Below the pieces are notes generated by a model. That model searched no databases and had not been told where the DNA came from. It was given only the letters and a program-made list of their open reading frames with translations. A stretch of 64,000 nt of DNA from Staphylococcus gallinarum (lineage in GTDB: Bacteria > Bacillota > Bacilli > Staphylococcales > Staphylococcaceae), in the NCBI RefSeq assembly GCF_000875895.1, contig NZ_JXCF01000003.1:62001-126000 (forward strand), given 5' to 3'. Position numbers and translations under genes: made by a program. This document shows, piece after piece, positions 17,693 to 26,615 of this stretch (position 1 is its first letter; every line of letters begins with the position of its first letter).

Positions 17693-17747
17693 ATTATAAC
17701 ACCAAAAACCACAATAAACAACATATTTTTTGTTTATTGTGGTTTTT
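17693..17747 (-). promoter_or_regulatory. Promoter and operator of the Gfo/Idh-GPH operon
   Basis: On the minus strand: -35 TTGTTT (17721-17716), a 17-base spacer and -10 TATAAT (17698-17693). A perfect 17-bp inverted repeat (17704-17720 with 17731-17747) covers the -35 and carries ACCACA/TGTGGT half-sites 30 bp apart. The same boxes occur at the rhaB promoter, so the DeoR-type protein encoded next door is the likely ligand. The hairpin also lies just past the deoR stop and could help end that transcript. Confidence 0.65.
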
Positions 17748-17780
17748 GTTTGGTTTATATGGTTTTTAAATAGAGTATTT

Positions 17781-18533
17781 TTAATTTATAATTTTAACGG
17801 ATTTTTTTTGTAAGAGTTCTATAAATTTTGCATCGAAGTCATTGTCAGAAACAATATAATCTATGTTTGACAGAGATCCAAAAGTGATAAGACTGGTTTT
17901 ATCTAATTTTGAGGAATCTAAAGCTAAAATAGTTTTTTTAGCTTTATTCATCATAATTTGCTTAATATAAGCTTCTTCCTCATTAGAATCTGTAATAATT
18001 CCGTCTCTATTTAAGGCTTTGCAGCTTATAATTGCAAAATCTGGATTAAACTTGTTAATAGATTCAATTGTTTGACTACCTATAAATGCGTATGATTGTT
18101 TTAGTAATTTGCCTCCAGTAGAATTAATTTCTAAAGAAGATTGATTTAAATCGTATAATGCATTTACTGCATTTGTTATAACATGTAACTTTTTATCAGA
18201 TACTGCAAATCTTTTTAATGTTTCAACTACTGTAGAACTTGAATCTGCAAAAAGACTGATATCATTACAAATAAAAGTGTCGATTTTCTTAGCGATATTT
18301 AGCTTACTTTCCTTGTTGTGTGTATTTCTAACTAAATATGGTAAATCTTCAGTTTTTAACAATCTGGCTCCGCCATAATTTCGTTCTACGATACCTTCTT
18401 TTTCTAATTTTTCTAAATCTCTACGTATCGTTTCTTCCGATACTTTAAACTCTTTTGCTAGTTCATTAACATAGACAACTTTATTAAAATACAATTCATT
18501 TAGTAATTTTTTCTTTCTTTCAAAAGCTTTCAT
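17781..18533 (-). CDS. DeoR-family regulator of the rhamnose/Gfo-Idh divergon, 250 aa
   Basis: An N-terminal DeoR helix-turn-helix (YVNELAKEFKVSEETIRRDLEKLEKEG, split around residue 30) and the C-terminal DeoRC phosphosugar-sensing domain (LFADSSSTV, ITNAVNAL, STGGKLL). The ATG has AGGAG upstream. The gene lies between the leftward Gfo/Idh operon and the rightward rha operon. Matching operator boxes occur at both promoters, so it probably represses both. DeoR proteins usually respond to a phosphorylated sugar; rhamnulose 1-phosphate is a natural but unproven candidate. It differs from the AraC-type RhaR/RhaS of E. coli. Confidence 0.85.
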   Translation of the reverse strand: MKAFERKKKLLNELYFNKVVYVNELAKEFKVSEETIRRDLEKLEKEGIVERNYGGARLLKTEDLPYLVRNTHNKESKLNIAKKIDTFICNDISLFADSSSTVVETLKRFAVSDKKLHVITNAVNALYDLNQSSLEINSTGGKLLKQSYAFIGSQTIESINKFNPDFAIISCKALNRDGIITDSNEEEAYIKQIMMNKAKKTILALDSSKLDKTSLITFGSLSNIDYIVSDNDFDAKFIELLQKKSVKIIN

Positions 18534-18599
18534 AATTATTTACTCCTATATTTTTAGGTCAATTGTATCATATAAGAGTATATAACTCTCTGATAAGAA

Positions 18600-18660
18600 A
18601 CCACATAAATAAATATATTTTACAAATAATGTTGATTTGTGTGGTTTTTAAGTTTATAAT
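18600..18660 (+). promoter_or_regulatory. rhaB promoter with DeoR-type operator boxes
   Basis: The -35 TTGATT (18632-18637), a 17-base spacer and -10 TATAAT (18655-18660). An ACCACA box at 18600-18605 and TGTGGT at 18640-18645, inside the spacer, form an inverted pair 40 bp apart, versus 30 bp at the leftward promoter. Confidence 0.65.
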
Positions 18661-18682
18661 ACTTTTCTAAAGAGGTGAAAAA

Positions 18683-20152
18683 ATGAATAACTATATAGCT
18701 ATAGATATAGGGGCTTCCAGTGGAAGAGCCGTAGCATCTTATGTGGATGATGGTAAAATCAAAATCAAAGAGATTAATCGATTTGCTAATGGATTCACGA
18801 GAAAAAATAGACAGAATGTGTGGGATATTGATTACTTATTTGAACAAATATTAATGTCTCTAAATAAAGCAAAGTTACTAGGTATAGAGTCGTGTTATTT
18901 AAGTATTGATACATGGGGAGTAGACTATATATTTTTGGATCAAAAAGGTAAGCGCTTACAAGAGGTTGTTTCCTATAGAGATTCAAGAACAAATAATACT
19001 ATGGATAAAGTGTTTGAAAAAATCTCAAAAGAAGAAATTTATAAAAAAACAGGTATCCAATTTTTAAGTTTTAATACGTTATATCAGTTATACGAAGAGA
19101 GTTCAAGTTTAAAGAAACAAGCATCTACTATATTACTCGTTCCAGATTACTTAAACTATCTATTAACAGGAGTTTCCAAAAATGAAATTACGAATTTAAG
19201 TACAACACAGTTAATGAATGTATATAAATCTGAATTAGATCAACAACTTCTTAAATTATTAGATATAAGTCAACAAGTATTTCCAGAAATTGTTGAAGCA
19301 GGAACTTATCTAGGAGAGATCACTTTATATTTAACTGAAAAATATGATTTACCAATTACGCATGTTTATGCTACTACATCACATGATACGGCTTCTGCAG
19401 TCCTCGGTGCTGTTGGCGATAGAAAGAAAAAATGGGCTTTTCTTTCAAGTGGTACATGGTCATTAATCGGTCAAGAGTTAAATAAACCAATTATCTCTAA
19501 AAACGCATTAAATAAAGGTTATTCTAATGAAAGAGGATTTGCAGGCACATATAGATTTTTAAAAAATATCATAGGAATGTGGATTGTTCAAAGAGTACGT
19601 AAAGATTGGCCTGAAAATTACACATTTCCTGAAATAGTAGAAGAAGCTAAGAAAAACAAGGATTTTAAAGCTTTTATAGATTTTAATGATGAACGTTTTA
19701 TAAATCCTAAAAATATGATTGAAGAAATTCAGAGGTATTGTAAAGAAACAAATCAAAAAATTCCTAAGACGATTGGTGAAATAGCACAAGTTATATATTT
19801 GAATTTAGCAATTATCTATGCAATTTCAATAGAAGATTTAAAAGATATCACAAAGTCTAATATTGAAATACTAAATATTGTAGGAGGAGGTTCTAATAAT
19901 AACTATTTAAATGAATTAACGTCACAATATACAAATTGTGAAGTAATTGTTGGCCCAATTGAAGCCACAGTATTTGGTAATTTAGCAGCTACTATGATTG
20001 CTACAAAACAATTTGAGACAGTGGAAGAAGTGAGAGAATCTATTGGCAAATCTAATAATATAATAAGATTTAAAAAGACAAGGAATTTTTCAGAAGTACA
20101 AAAAGATATAGAGAAATTTAAGGAGGTCACGCAATATGAATACAGAACATAA
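18683..20152 (+). CDS. rhaB: L-rhamnulokinase, 489 aa
   Basis: An FGGY-family kinase that phosphorylates L-rhamnulose to L-rhamnulose 1-phosphate. The N-terminal ATP motif [12 protein letters not shown], the segment [11 protein letters not shown] and the C-terminal [13 protein letters not shown] are RhaB-like, and the length is normal. The start has AAAGAGGTG. It is the first gene of the rha operon and overlaps rhaA by 17 bases, where the ribosome binding site AAGGAGGT lies inside the rhaB end. Confidence 0.92.
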   Translation: MNNYIAIDIGASSGRAVASYVDDGKIKIKEINRFANGFTRKNRQNVWDIDYLFEQILMSLNKAKLLGIESCYLSIDTWGVDYIFLDQKGKRLQEVVSYRDSRTNNTMDKVFEKISKEEIYKKTGIQFLSFNTLYQLYEESSSLKKQASTILLVPDYLNYLLTGVSKNEITNLSTTQLMNVYKSELDQQLLKLLDISQQVFPEIVEAGTYLGEITLYLTEKYDLPITHVYATTSHDTASAVLGAVGDRKKKWAFLSSGTWSLIGQELNKPIISKNALNKGYSNERGFAGTYRFLKNIIGMWIVQRVRKDWPENYTFPEIVEEAKKNKDFKAFIDFNDERFINPKNMIEEIQRYCKETNQKIPKTIGEIAQVIYLNLAIIYAISIEDLKDITKSNIEILNIVGGGSNNNYLNELTSQYTNCEVIVGPIEATVFGNLAATMIATKQFETVEEVRESIGKSNNIIRFKKTRNFSEVQKDIEKFKEVTQYEYRT

Positions 20153-21395
20153 ACAAGCATATGAATTGGCGAAAAATCAATATGAGTCGTTAGGAATTAA
20201 TGTAGAAGAAGCTTTAGAGTCAATTAAAAATATAAAGATATCTATTCATTGTTGGCAGGGTGACGATGTCGAAGGATTTTTATTTAATCAAGATTTAACC
20301 GGAGGTATATCTGTTACTGGTAATTATCCAGGAAAAGCTCGTAATGGTGAAGAATTACGTAATGATTTGGAAGAGGCTTTAAAGCATATACCGGGCAATC
20401 ATAAGATTAATTTACATGCAATATATGCAGAGACAAATGAAAGTATTGATTTAAATGAGATTGAACCTAAACATTTTCATAATTGGGTTGAGTGGGCAAA
20501 AAAAAATAATTTGGGACTAGATTTTAATCCTACATGTTTTAGTCATGAAAAATCAGAAGAAGGATTTACGTTAGCCCATCCAAATAAAGATATTAGAGAT
20601 TTTTGGATTGAACACTGTAAACGTTCAAGAAAAATTGGAGAATATTTCGGTAGAGAATTAGGCCAACCTTCAATAACTAATATTTGGATTCCCGATGGCT
20701 TTAAAGATACACCTGTAGATCGTTTAGAACCACGTAGACGATTAATGAATAGTTTAGATGAGATATTTAAAGAAGAAATTGATGAAAAATATAATATTGA
20801 TACTCTAGAAAGTAAATTGTTTGGTATTGGATCAGAAAGTTATGTTGTAGGATCACATGAATTTTATATGGGTTATGGATTATCTAGAAATAAGCGTATT
20901 TTATTAGATGCTGGTCACTTTCATCCAACTGAGGTAGTATCAAACAAATTATCAGCACTCTCATTATTTACTAATGGTCTTAGTTTACATGTTTCAAGAC
21001 CAGTTAGATGGGATAGCGATCATGTCGTGATATTAGATGATGAATTGAATGATATTGCTAAAGAGCTAATTTATAACAATTTAATTAAAGATACAACTGT
21101 AGGACTTGATTTCTTTGATGCATCTATTAATCGCGTAGCAGCATGGGTAATTGGTACTAGAAATATGCAAAAAGCCCTACTAAAAGCAATGTTAGATCCT
21201 ATAGCCCAATTAAAAGAAGCAGAAAAAAATAGGGATTTTACACAACGTCTAGCTATTCAAGAGGAAGTAAAGACATATTTATTTGGCCCTATTTGGAATG
21301 AATTTTGCATTAGAAATAATGTTGAACCAGGTTTAGATTGGTACGATGCTATTAAAGACTATGAAAAAAATATACTTGAAGAAAGAGGGATCTAA
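20136..21395 (+). CDS. rhaA: L-rhamnose isomerase, 419 aa
   Basis: Interconverts L-rhamnose and L-rhamnulose using a divalent metal. The segments [30 protein letters not shown] and [15 protein letters not shown] carry the conserved metal and substrate ligands (His, Asp, Glu). Length matches the family (~419). Because it overlaps the end of rhaB, translation is coupled. Confidence 0.95.
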   Translation: MNTEHKQAYELAKNQYESLGINVEEALESIKNIKISIHCWQGDDVEGFLFNQDLTGGISVTGNYPGKARNGEELRNDLEEALKHIPGNHKINLHAIYAETNESIDLNEIEPKHFHNWVEWAKKNNLGLDFNPTCFSHEKSEEGFTLAHPNKDIRDFWIEHCKRSRKIGEYFGRELGQPSITNIWIPDGFKDTPVDRLEPRRRLMNSLDEIFKEEIDEKYNIDTLESKLFGIGSESYVVGSHEFYMGYGLSRNKRILLDAGHFHPTEVVSNKLSALSLFTNGLSLHVSRPVRWDSDHVVILDDELNDIAKELIYNNLIKDTTVGLDFFDASINRVAAWVIGTRNMQKALLKAMLDPIAQLKEAEKNRDFTQRLAIQEEVKTYLFGPIWNEFCIRNNVEPGLDWYDAIKDYEKNILEERGI

Positions 21396-22223
21396 TTGGA
21401 AAAGTTTATCGAATCATCTACGGTTAAAGAGTTTTGTGAAATAACAAAGTTAATGTACAACAAAGGTTGGGATGAGCGTAATGGAGGTAATATTTCATGT
21501 ATTATTGATGAAGAAAAAATCACCCCTTATTTAACTAAGAATATAGAAAATGTTAGACAGATAAAGTTACCTTTCAATGTACAAGAATTAGCTAATAAAT
21601 ATTTATTAGTAACAGGAACTGGTAAATATTTTAAGAATATTATAAAGAATCCTCAAGACTCGATAGGATTAATTAAAATAGCTAAGGATGGATCATATTA
21701 CGAAATTTTATGGGGGTTTGTAAATGGGGCAGTTGCAACAAGTGAATTACCGACACATCTTATGAATCATATTCAAAGGTTAGAAGTCGATAAAGAACAT
21801 AGAGTCATCATGCATTGTCATGCAACTCATACAATAGCGATGACTTTCTCTCATAAGTTAGATGAAAAAGATTTTACAAAAACATTATGGAAGATGTGTA
21901 CTGAATGTTTAGTTGTCTTTCCAGATGGACTTGGTATTATACCTTGGGTTGTTCCAGGTACTGAAGAAATAGGTCAGTTAACTGCAGAAAAAATGAAAGA
22001 CTATAGAAGTGTCATATGGCCTTTCCATGGAATATTCGGCGCAGGTACGGATTTAGATGAGACTTTTGGATTAATAGAAACTATTGAAAAATCAGCTGAA
22101 GTCTATACGCATGTTCAATCTCAAGGTGGTATAAAACAAGATATTACCGATGAAGATTTACTAAAATTAGCAAAAGGATTTAATGTAGTACCAAAATCAG
22201 GTTATTTAGAGGTTGGTGTGTAA
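21396..22223 (+). CDS. rhaD: L-rhamnulose-1-phosphate aldolase, 275 aa
   Basis: A class II zinc aldolase of the RhaD/FucA family that splits L-rhamnulose 1-phosphate into DHAP and L-lactaldehyde. Visible motifs are WDERNGGNIS near the N-terminus, LVTGTGKYF, the zinc-binding MHCHATHTIA and the C-terminal WPFHGIFGAG with the third zinc histidine. The start is TTG directly after the rhaA stop, with AAGAGGGA upstream. Confidence 0.94.
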   Translation: MEKFIESSTVKEFCEITKLMYNKGWDERNGGNISCIIDEEKITPYLTKNIENVRQIKLPFNVQELANKYLLVTGTGKYFKNIIKNPQDSIGLIKIAKDGSYYEILWGFVNGAVATSELPTHLMNHIQRLEVDKEHRVIMHCHATHTIAMTFSHKLDEKDFTKTLWKMCTECLVVFPDGLGIIPWVVPGTEEIGQLTAEKMKDYRSVIWPFHGIFGAGTDLDETFGLIETIEKSAEVYTHVQSQGGIKQDITDEDLLKLAKGFNVVPKSGYLEVGV

Positions 22224-22224
22224 T

Positions 22225-22539
22225 GTGAATAAAATAGCTAACGTTATGTATGTTAAAAAAGGATGTTATGAAGAATATAAAAAAAGACATGACCTAATAT
22301 GGCCAGAAATGAAAGAAATGTTAAAAAATCATGGTGTTAGCAATTATCATATATACTTGAATGAAAAAAACGGCGAATTATTTACAGTCTTAGATATTGA
22401 AAACCAATCGTTATATTCTGAAATAGCTAATCACAAAATATGTCAAGAATGGTGGGATTATATGGCAGATATTATGTATGTAAATTCTGATAATAGTCCT
22501 AAGTACCAATTATTAAAAGAAGTGTTTTTCCTAGAATAA
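22225..22539 (+). CDS. rhaM: L-rhamnose mutarotase, 104 aa
   Basis: Converts between alpha and beta anomers of L-rhamnose, feeding the isomerase. It aligns end to end with the E. coli protein I recall: KKRHDLIWPEM, the HGVSNYHIYL histidine/tyrosine pair, EWWDYMADIM, NSPKYQLLKEVF. Starting at the GTG at 22225 gives exactly the family length of 104; an in-frame TTG at 22213 would put the start inside the ribosome binding region. Confidence 0.92.
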   Translation: MNKIANVMYVKKGCYEEYKKRHDLIWPEMKEMLKNHGVSNYHIYLNEKNGELFTVLDIENQSLYSEIANHKICQEWWDYMADIMYVNSDNSPKYQLLKEVFFLE

Positions 22540-22559
22540 AATAATAAGGGGATAGGGAA

Positions 22560-23894
22560 ATGAACTTAAAAGTCAAGAAAACAAAAGGATGGGTAGCAAC
22601 GATAGCTATTGCAATGGCTAACTATATTGAAGCAGGATCTATAATTGCAGCAGCAAGTAGTTTGTCTTTATGGCAATCATACTTAAATCTAAATAATGTT
22701 CAGATTGGTTTATTGGGGGCTTTAAGTGCTAATGCATTAGGTGCTGCGATAGGGGCTCTTATAGGTGGACCAATTACTGATAAACTTGGTAGAAAATTCA
22801 TTTTTAAATATGACCTAATACTATATATGATAGGTATGCTTGTTCTGATATGTTCATTTAATTTTTCAATGTTATTAATTGGAACAATTGTAATTGGTAT
22901 AGCGGTAGGTATCGGTGTTCCGGTAGCATGGACCTACATTGCTGAAGAAGCGCCTGAAAAAGAACGAGCTAAAAGAATAGGCACTGCTCAACTTGCATGG
23001 TCAATTGGACCAACTATTACATTTTTACTGGCTGTTATTGTATCACCAATGGGTTTATTAGGGTCACGTATTATATTTGTGCATTTATTTATTATTGCAG
23101 GTATCACATGGTGGATTAGACAAGGAATGAACGAATCTGAAATTTGGGAAGCTGAAAAAGAAAAAGAAAGAAAAGAATTATTACAAGATGTTAAAAAGAC
23201 TTCTGTAGTTAAAGAACTGTTTACAAATCTAGTTAATTTAAAAGCAATGCTACTTTTAATTGGAATTTATCTTTTTTGGAATTTAACTTCAGGGGCGATG
23301 GGATACTTTATGCCTTTCATATACGAAAGTATAGGAGGTTTATCAAGCGCACAAGCTAATATATTACAAGCTATATTATGGTTTTTAACTGTTATAACTA
23401 CTTATTTTGGATTTATGAAATTAGGAGATAAGTTAAATCAAAGATTGTTATTTGGTATTGGAGCAGCAATGGGGATTCTTGCTTGGATTATTATAACATT
23501 TATACCAATGAATTGGGTGTCGCTCATTTTATTTGTAGTCTTATGGGGATCAGCAGCAGGAATCGGTGCTCAAGCATTTTATGCTTTATGGACAAGCGAA
23601 TTGTTCCCAACTAGATATAGAGCTGGAGCACAAGGATTAATGTATTTTATTGTCCGTACAGGAATTTCGATATATTCATTCATATTACCAACAATACTTG
23701 CAACATTAGGTTTCAAAATGACTGGTATTATTATGATTATTTTCTTAATTATTCATTCAATAATAGGAATTGTTTTAACACCTAAAACGCAAGGAAAAAC
23801 ATTAAGCCAAATTGAAAAAGAAAGGTATGGAGAAAGTCCAAATACACAATTATTATCTACTGAGATAAATAAATTAAATGAAGTGAGGGATTAA
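22560..23894 (+). CDS. MFS sugar transporter, probable L-rhamnose permease, 444 aa
   Basis: A twelve-helix major facilitator of the sugar porter group: GGPITDKLGRKFIFKYD after helix 2, PVAWTYIAEEAPEKERAKR after helix 4, a central charged loop (ESEIWEAEKEKERKEL), and TSELFPTRYRAGAQG in the second half. The start follows AAGGGGATAGGGAA. Located between rhaM and the lactaldehyde dehydrogenase gene, it is probably the rhamnose importer. It is not the E. coli RhaT type, so substrate is assigned by context. Confidence 0.8.
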   Translation: MNLKVKKTKGWVATIAIAMANYIEAGSIIAAASSLSLWQSYLNLNNVQIGLLGALSANALGAAIGALIGGPITDKLGRKFIFKYDLILYMIGMLVLICSFNFSMLLIGTIVIGIAVGIGVPVAWTYIAEEAPEKERAKRIGTAQLAWSIGPTITFLLAVIVSPMGLLGSRIIFVHLFIIAGITWWIRQGMNESEIWEAEKEKERKELLQDVKKTSVVKELFTNLVNLKAMLLLIGIYLFWNLTSGAMGYFMPFIYESIGGLSSAQANILQAILWFLTVITTYFGFMKLGDKLNQRLLFGIGAAMGILAWIIITFIPMNWVSLILFVVLWGSAAGIGAQAFYALWTSELFPTRYRAGAQGLMYFIVRTGISIYSFILPTILATLGFKMTGIIMIIFLIIHSIIGIVLTPKTQGKTLSQIEKERYGESPNTQLLSTEINKLNEVRD

Positions 23895-23898
23895 GATT

Positions 23899-25335
23899 AT
23901 GTATCAAATTAAGGATTATGTTAATGGAGAGTTTGTTGAAAGAACAGATTTAGAAATTGTAAACGTATTGAACCCAGCTACTGAAGAAATCATTGCTCAT
24001 ACCTACAACGGAACAAAGAACTACACACAACAAGCGATACAATGTGCTAAAGAAGCTCAAAAAGCATGGAGTGAAACCCCAGCAATTGAAAGAGCTCAAT
24101 ACTTAAAGAAAATTGCTAAAGGGATTCGAGAGCGTGGCGAAGAATTAACAGAAATTATTATTAAAGAAGGAGGTAAAACTAGAGAACTTGCTAGTACAGA
24201 AGTATACTTTACTGCAGATTATTTAGAATACATGGCAGAATGGGCTAGACGTTATGAGGGAGAAATTATCCAAAGCGATCGTAAAAATGAACATATTTTA
24301 CTTTATAAAAAACCTTTAGGAGTTACATCGGGTATACTTCCTTGGAATTTCCCATTCTTCTTAGTTGCAAGAAAAATGGCACCTGCTTTAGTAACAGGAA
24401 ATACAATTATCATGAAACCTTCAGAAGAAACTCCTATTAATGCATATATATTTACAGAAATATTAGATACTGTGGGCTTACCGAGTGGAGTTTTTAACTT
24501 AGTTAATGGTTCGGGTGAAATAGTAGGAGATGAGCTTGCTAGGAATAAAGATATTGAGCTTGTATCTATTACTGGAAGTGAAGATGCTGGTAAAAAAGTA
24601 ATGGAAGCAGCAAGTACTAATATAACAAAGGTTAATTTGGAACTTGGTGGCAAAGCACCTGCAATCGTTCTTGAAGATGCAGATATAGACAAAGCTGTAC
24701 AGTATGTAATAGATTCTCGCATCATAAATACTGGTCAAGTGTGTAATTGTGTAGAAAGATTATATGTACAAAAATCAATTGAAGAGCAATTTATAGAAAA
24801 ATTAGTTCAAAAAATGAGCAGTGTTACCTATGGTAACACATTAGATGGTGATTATGATATGGGACCGCTAATCAACAAAAAAGCACAAGAAAATGTACAC
24901 AGACATGTGCAAAGAGCTATAAAAGATGGTGCCATATTAGAATGTGGCGGAGAATTACCAAATGATAAAGGGAGTTTTTATCCTGCGACTGTTATAACAA
25001 ATTGTACAAACGATATGGATATCGTTCAAGAAGAAGTATTTGGTCCTGTCTTACCTATTGTTACCTTTGAAACAATTGATGAAGTGATTTCACTAGCTAA
25101 TGATAGTAAATATGGCTTGACTTCATCTATTTATTCAAACGATAATAAAAAAATATTTAAATTAGTTGATAATTTGGAATTTGGAGAAACATATATAAAT
25201 AGAGAAAATTTTGAAGCAATGCAAGGATTTCATGCAGGTATTAAAAATTCTGGTATTGGTGGCGCTGATGGTAAACATGGATTAGAAGAATATCTTCATA
25301 CACATATAGTTTATATGAATATAGGTGCTGATTAA
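23899..25335 (+). CDS. aldA: Lactaldehyde dehydrogenase, 478 aa
   Basis: Oxidises the L-lactaldehyde from RhaD to L-lactate with NAD. It matches E. coli AldA closely as I recall it: FTADYLEYMAEWARRYEGEI, the ILPWNFPFF region, the general base Glu in LELGGKAPAIV, catalytic C282 in GQVCNC and the ending GETYINRENFEAMQGFHAG. The AldA-specific blocks make this more than a generic aldehyde dehydrogenase. It starts four bases after the transporter stop and closes the operon, which thus yields DHAP and lactate from rhamnose aerobically. Confidence 0.92.
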   Translation: MYQIKDYVNGEFVERTDLEIVNVLNPATEEIIAHTYNGTKNYTQQAIQCAKEAQKAWSETPAIERAQYLKKIAKGIRERGEELTEIIIKEGGKTRELASTEVYFTADYLEYMAEWARRYEGEIIQSDRKNEHILLYKKPLGVTSGILPWNFPFFLVARKMAPALVTGNTIIMKPSEETPINAYIFTEILDTVGLPSGVFNLVNGSGEIVGDELARNKDIELVSITGSEDAGKKVMEAASTNITKVNLELGGKAPAIVLEDADIDKAVQYVIDSRIINTGQVCNCVERLYVQKSIEEQFIEKLVQKMSSVTYGNTLDGDYDMGPLINKKAQENVHRHVQRAIKDGAILECGGELPNDKGSFYPATVITNCTNDMDIVQEEVFGPVLPIVTFETIDEVISLANDSKYGLTSSIYSNDNKKIFKLVDNLEFGETYINRENFEAMQGFHAGIKNSGIGGADGKHGLEEYLHTHIVYMNIGAD

Positions 25336-25491
25336 TTATAGTACACTTTAACCTTACAAACTGAAGTATCGAAAATGATGCATTCTCATCGTGCAGTTAG
25401 GGTGTGTATAAATTGTGGTGTGAAAATAAAACGACAATATATTTAATTAAACCAACGAAAAGGTCAAATATATGTTGAATCATAATAATAG

Positions 25492-25534
25492 AATCCAGTA
25501 AATGATTATCAATAATCATTTACTGGATTTTTTA
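25492..25534 (+). terminator. Terminator of the rha operon
   Basis: A perfect 17-bp stem (25492-25508 with 25513-25529, loop TCAA) runs into six T. It lies ~155 bases after aldA, facing the leftward rpiR gene. Confidence 0.85.
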
Positions 25535-25574
25535 GTGTTTACGTCTTAACTAGTTAATTTATCAAGAGAATTAA

Positions 25575-26441
25575 CTAGTTATTAGAAGTATTGTAAGTGA
25601 CGTGATTTCTATTCAATACTTCTTCTAGTTTTTCTAAATGTTTAAGGGATGTTTCGGAGGTTCTTTTTCCTAACTCTAATACGATGGCATCAATTAAGGC
25701 GATGATTGGCAAAATAGAAAAATGATCCTTTCTTACAGATAGTTTTAATGTAACATTGCTAAATTCAATTAATGGTGATGTGTCATGATCGGTAATTAAG
25801 ATGATGTCGTTTCCCTGTTGTTTGGTTTCTTTGACAGCGTTTATTACTGAATAAGTATAAGGTTCGAATGAAAATGCAATAAGCAAGTCACTGTTAGTCA
25901 TTTTTTTAGTTTTATCAAATATGGCATCTGTATCATAGCTCAGTTGCTGGATACTTAAATTAAATTCATTTAATAAATGTTCTAAGTAGAGTGCTGTTGT
26001 TTTATAAGGTCGTGTACCTAATACATAAATATTGTTTGCTTGTTCAATTAAATTGATTGCTTGGTCAAATGATGAAATTAAATCAGGTTTCAGTGATTGA
26101 TTTAGCAACGAGACACTTTTATCCCATACGTGTGTCAATGTATGGGATTTTACTTTGCCACTTTCGATAAATGCATTTTTAAGAGAAAATTTGGAATCGT
26201 TTGGCATTGCGCTATTGTAGATATCTCTGCGAAAGTCATTGAAATTGTCATAATCTAAAGCGTGTATGGTACGCATAACTGTGGAAATACCGACTTCAGC
26301 ATCTTTTGCTAATTCTTTGATAGTCACTAATCCTAAATCTTCAAAGTGTTTCAAAATGTAATCGCATAGCTTTTGCTGTTTTTTTGGAAGTGTTTTTTTG
26401 GTACTTACAATTTTAGCTTTTAAATCAAAAGTTTGATTCAT
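25575..26441 (-). CDS. RpiR-family regulator with SIS domain, 288 aa
   Basis: An N-terminal HTH_6 (TLPKKQQKLCDYILKH, then IKELAKDAEVGISTVMRTIHAL) and a SIS sugar-isomerase domain (NNIYVLGTRPYKTTALYL, DLLIAFSFEPYTY). RpiR regulators bind phosphosugars or amino sugars. Transcribed divergently from the aldehyde dehydrogenase gene, it probably controls the operon 26.6-31.7 kb. The serine usually seen in the SIS G-x-S motif is replaced by Thr/Arg (LGTRPYK), so the ligand may be unusual. Confidence 0.85.
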   Translation of the reverse strand: MNQTFDLKAKIVSTKKTLPKKQQKLCDYILKHFEDLGLVTIKELAKDAEVGISTVMRTIHALDYDNFNDFRRDIYNSAMPNDSKFSLKNAFIESGKVKSHTLTHVWDKSVSLLNQSLKPDLISSFDQAINLIEQANNIYVLGTRPYKTTALYLEHLLNEFNLSIQQLSYDTDAIFDKTKKMTNSDLLIAFSFEPYTYSVINAVKETKQQGNDIILITDHDTSPLIEFSNVTLKLSVRKDHFSILPIIALIDAIVLELGKRTSETSLKHLEKLEEVLNRNHVTYNTSNN

Positions 26442-26615
26442 AACTTTCGTTTGCCCCTTTACTCGTCATCAACATTATTTTCTATATCATATCAAAGAAC
26501 TAGAAAGAATAAAAATTCTGAAAATGAACATAAATAATCCTTCTTAAATTAAAATGATTTACATTTGTTCATTTAGGTGATAATATGCCATTAAATACTC
26601 AAAAGGGGGCAGGAA

